A stretch of 13,723 nt of DNA from assembly GCA_964577175.1 (NCBI GenBank), contig CAZNYC010000112.1, positions 1 to 13,723 on the forward strand. Reading direction: 5' to 3'. The notes under the pieces are model-generated. The model was not told the DNA's origin, made no database searches, and saw only the letters and a program-made list of their open reading frames with translations. Each line of letters starts with the position of its first letter. The first letter of the stretch is position 1. A program made the translations under genes and the position numbers. The stretch is from BS750m-G62 sp964577175 (GTDB lineage Bacteria; Planctomycetota; Phycisphaerae; FEN-1346). Positions 13,132 through 13,723 of this stretch are shown here, one piece after another.

Positions 13132-13723
13132 TCACTTCGCCGGGTTCACCAGCCGCCCGAGGAACAGGATCGCCCCGCTCCGCGTGTCGCGGATGAGGAA
13201 CACAAACGGCCGGTCGCAGCGGACCTCCGGCGGGGGCTCGGTCGGCAGGGCCGTGCCCACCATTCCCACGCCCGTCGCCGCGGCCGCTTCCGTCCCTTCC
13301 TCGTCCACCTCCACGAACGCCTTGTGGACGACCTGGCCGATCCAGAGCGGCTCCACACCGCCGTTCATCCCGGTGAAGTCCGCTTTCTCCGGATCGAACG
13401 CCCGGGCCATCCCCATCCGGCTCAGGACCTTCTTCATCATGGCCCGCCACGTGACCTTGAAGCGCGGCAACAGGACCCGCACCTCGCGGTATTTCATCGC
13501 GTCGATCCAGCCGGCGAGCGCCTCGGCCGAAAGCGCCTCCTCCAGCGCCCCGAGCCCGTCCTTCTTCTTCGGCACGAGGAGGACCATCGCCAGGCCCTCG
13601 CCCTTGTACGGCAACTGGAGGACGTGGTGCCCGCCCTCGTCGGCGTAGCGGTAGTGCTTCGTTTGTCGCATCATCGGCACCTTGACCGTGCCGGACGGGG
13701 CGAAGAAGTCCTCCTCCTTCGTG
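13132..13723 (-). CDS. Serpin (serine protease inhibitor), C-terminal part
   Basis: The gene runs off the right edge; about 196 residues are visible, roughly the last half of a serpin, so the start and any signal peptide are missing. The visible part begins TKEEDFFAPSGTVKVPMMRQ, the usual serpin segment before strand s3C. It then has YKGEGLAMVLLVPKKK, LPRFKVTW and VVHKAFVEVDEEGTEAAAAT, and ends FVFLIRDTRSGAILFLGRLVNP. The hinge E-E-G-T-E-A-A-A-A-T (plus-strand 13273-13302) is the consensus of inhibitory serpins, with small residues at P12-P9, so it is likely an active suicide inhibitor. Counting 17 residues from the first hinge Glu places the scissile bond near Thr-Ala (GMVGT-ALPTE), which suggests a target preferring a small residue, but the loop is longer than in antitrypsin and this is uncertain. 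It may protect exported enzymes from foreign proteases. Confidence 0.92.
   Translation of the reverse strand, partial: TKEEDFFAPSGTVKVPMMRQTKHYRYADEGGHHVLQLPYKGEGLAMVLLVPKKKDGLGALEEALSAEALAGWIDAMKYREVRVLLPRFKVTWRAMMKKVLSRMGMARAFDPEKADFTGMNGGVEPLWIGQVVHKAFVEVDEEGTEAAAATGVGMVGTALPTEPPPEVRCDRPFVFLIRDTRSGAILFLGRLVNPAK

Overview
The window looks like a chromosomal segment of a GC-rich planctomycete-type bacterium, probably Planctomycetota (Phycisphaerae-like) and less likely Kiritimatiellota. The reasons are a PEP-CTERM sorting tail, three Tat-exported formylglycine sulfatases, exported FAD oxidoreductases, a secreted beta-helix protein, a VCBS/FG-GAP propeller protein and a serpin, all typical of sulfated-polysaccharide degraders in those groups. 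The assignment is by family content only; no rRNA or other marker gene is present.

Layout. 2-79 is the tail of a PEP-CTERM protein, closed by a strong terminator. 430-2988 is a large multidomain heparan-N-sulfatase-like sulfatase with HEAT repeats. 3248-4534 on the minus strand is a secreted parallel beta-helix protein, convergent with the first sulfatase and divergent from the next gene. A same-strand run follows: sulfatase (4839-6437), sulfatase (6558-8141), FAD oxidoreductase (8339-10018), FAD oxidoreductase (10231-11550) and VCBS propeller protein (11725-13083). The right edge holds the C-terminal half of a serpin on the minus strand (13132-13723).

How the genes may work together (inference): the sulfatases would remove sulfate esters or N-sulfate groups from a glycan, the beta-helix protein could bind or cleave it, and the Tat-exported flavoenzymes could oxidise released sugars or side groups. 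The five enzymes that need a cytoplasmically made cofactor (formylglycine or FAD) all carry a twin-arginine motif, whereas the beta-helix and propeller proteins carry ordinary Sec signals.

The most striking content is not a gene. Most intergenic gaps carry modular nested-hairpin repeats. Their unit is a 9-bp hairpin with a 5-6 nt loop; two units sit in inverted orientation inside a short closing stem that abuts them exactly. Arm sequences differ between copies but stay paired, and the loops are of CTTG type in the left unit and CAAG type in the right unit. One 100-bp copy (12638-12737) has an extra hairpin placed in its spacer, giving a four-way cloverleaf, and it lies in frame inside the VCBS protein gene, adding about 43 residues to the protein. 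A second repeat family (TGTCATTCYGA ends) fills the gaps before the second FAD enzyme and before the propeller gene.
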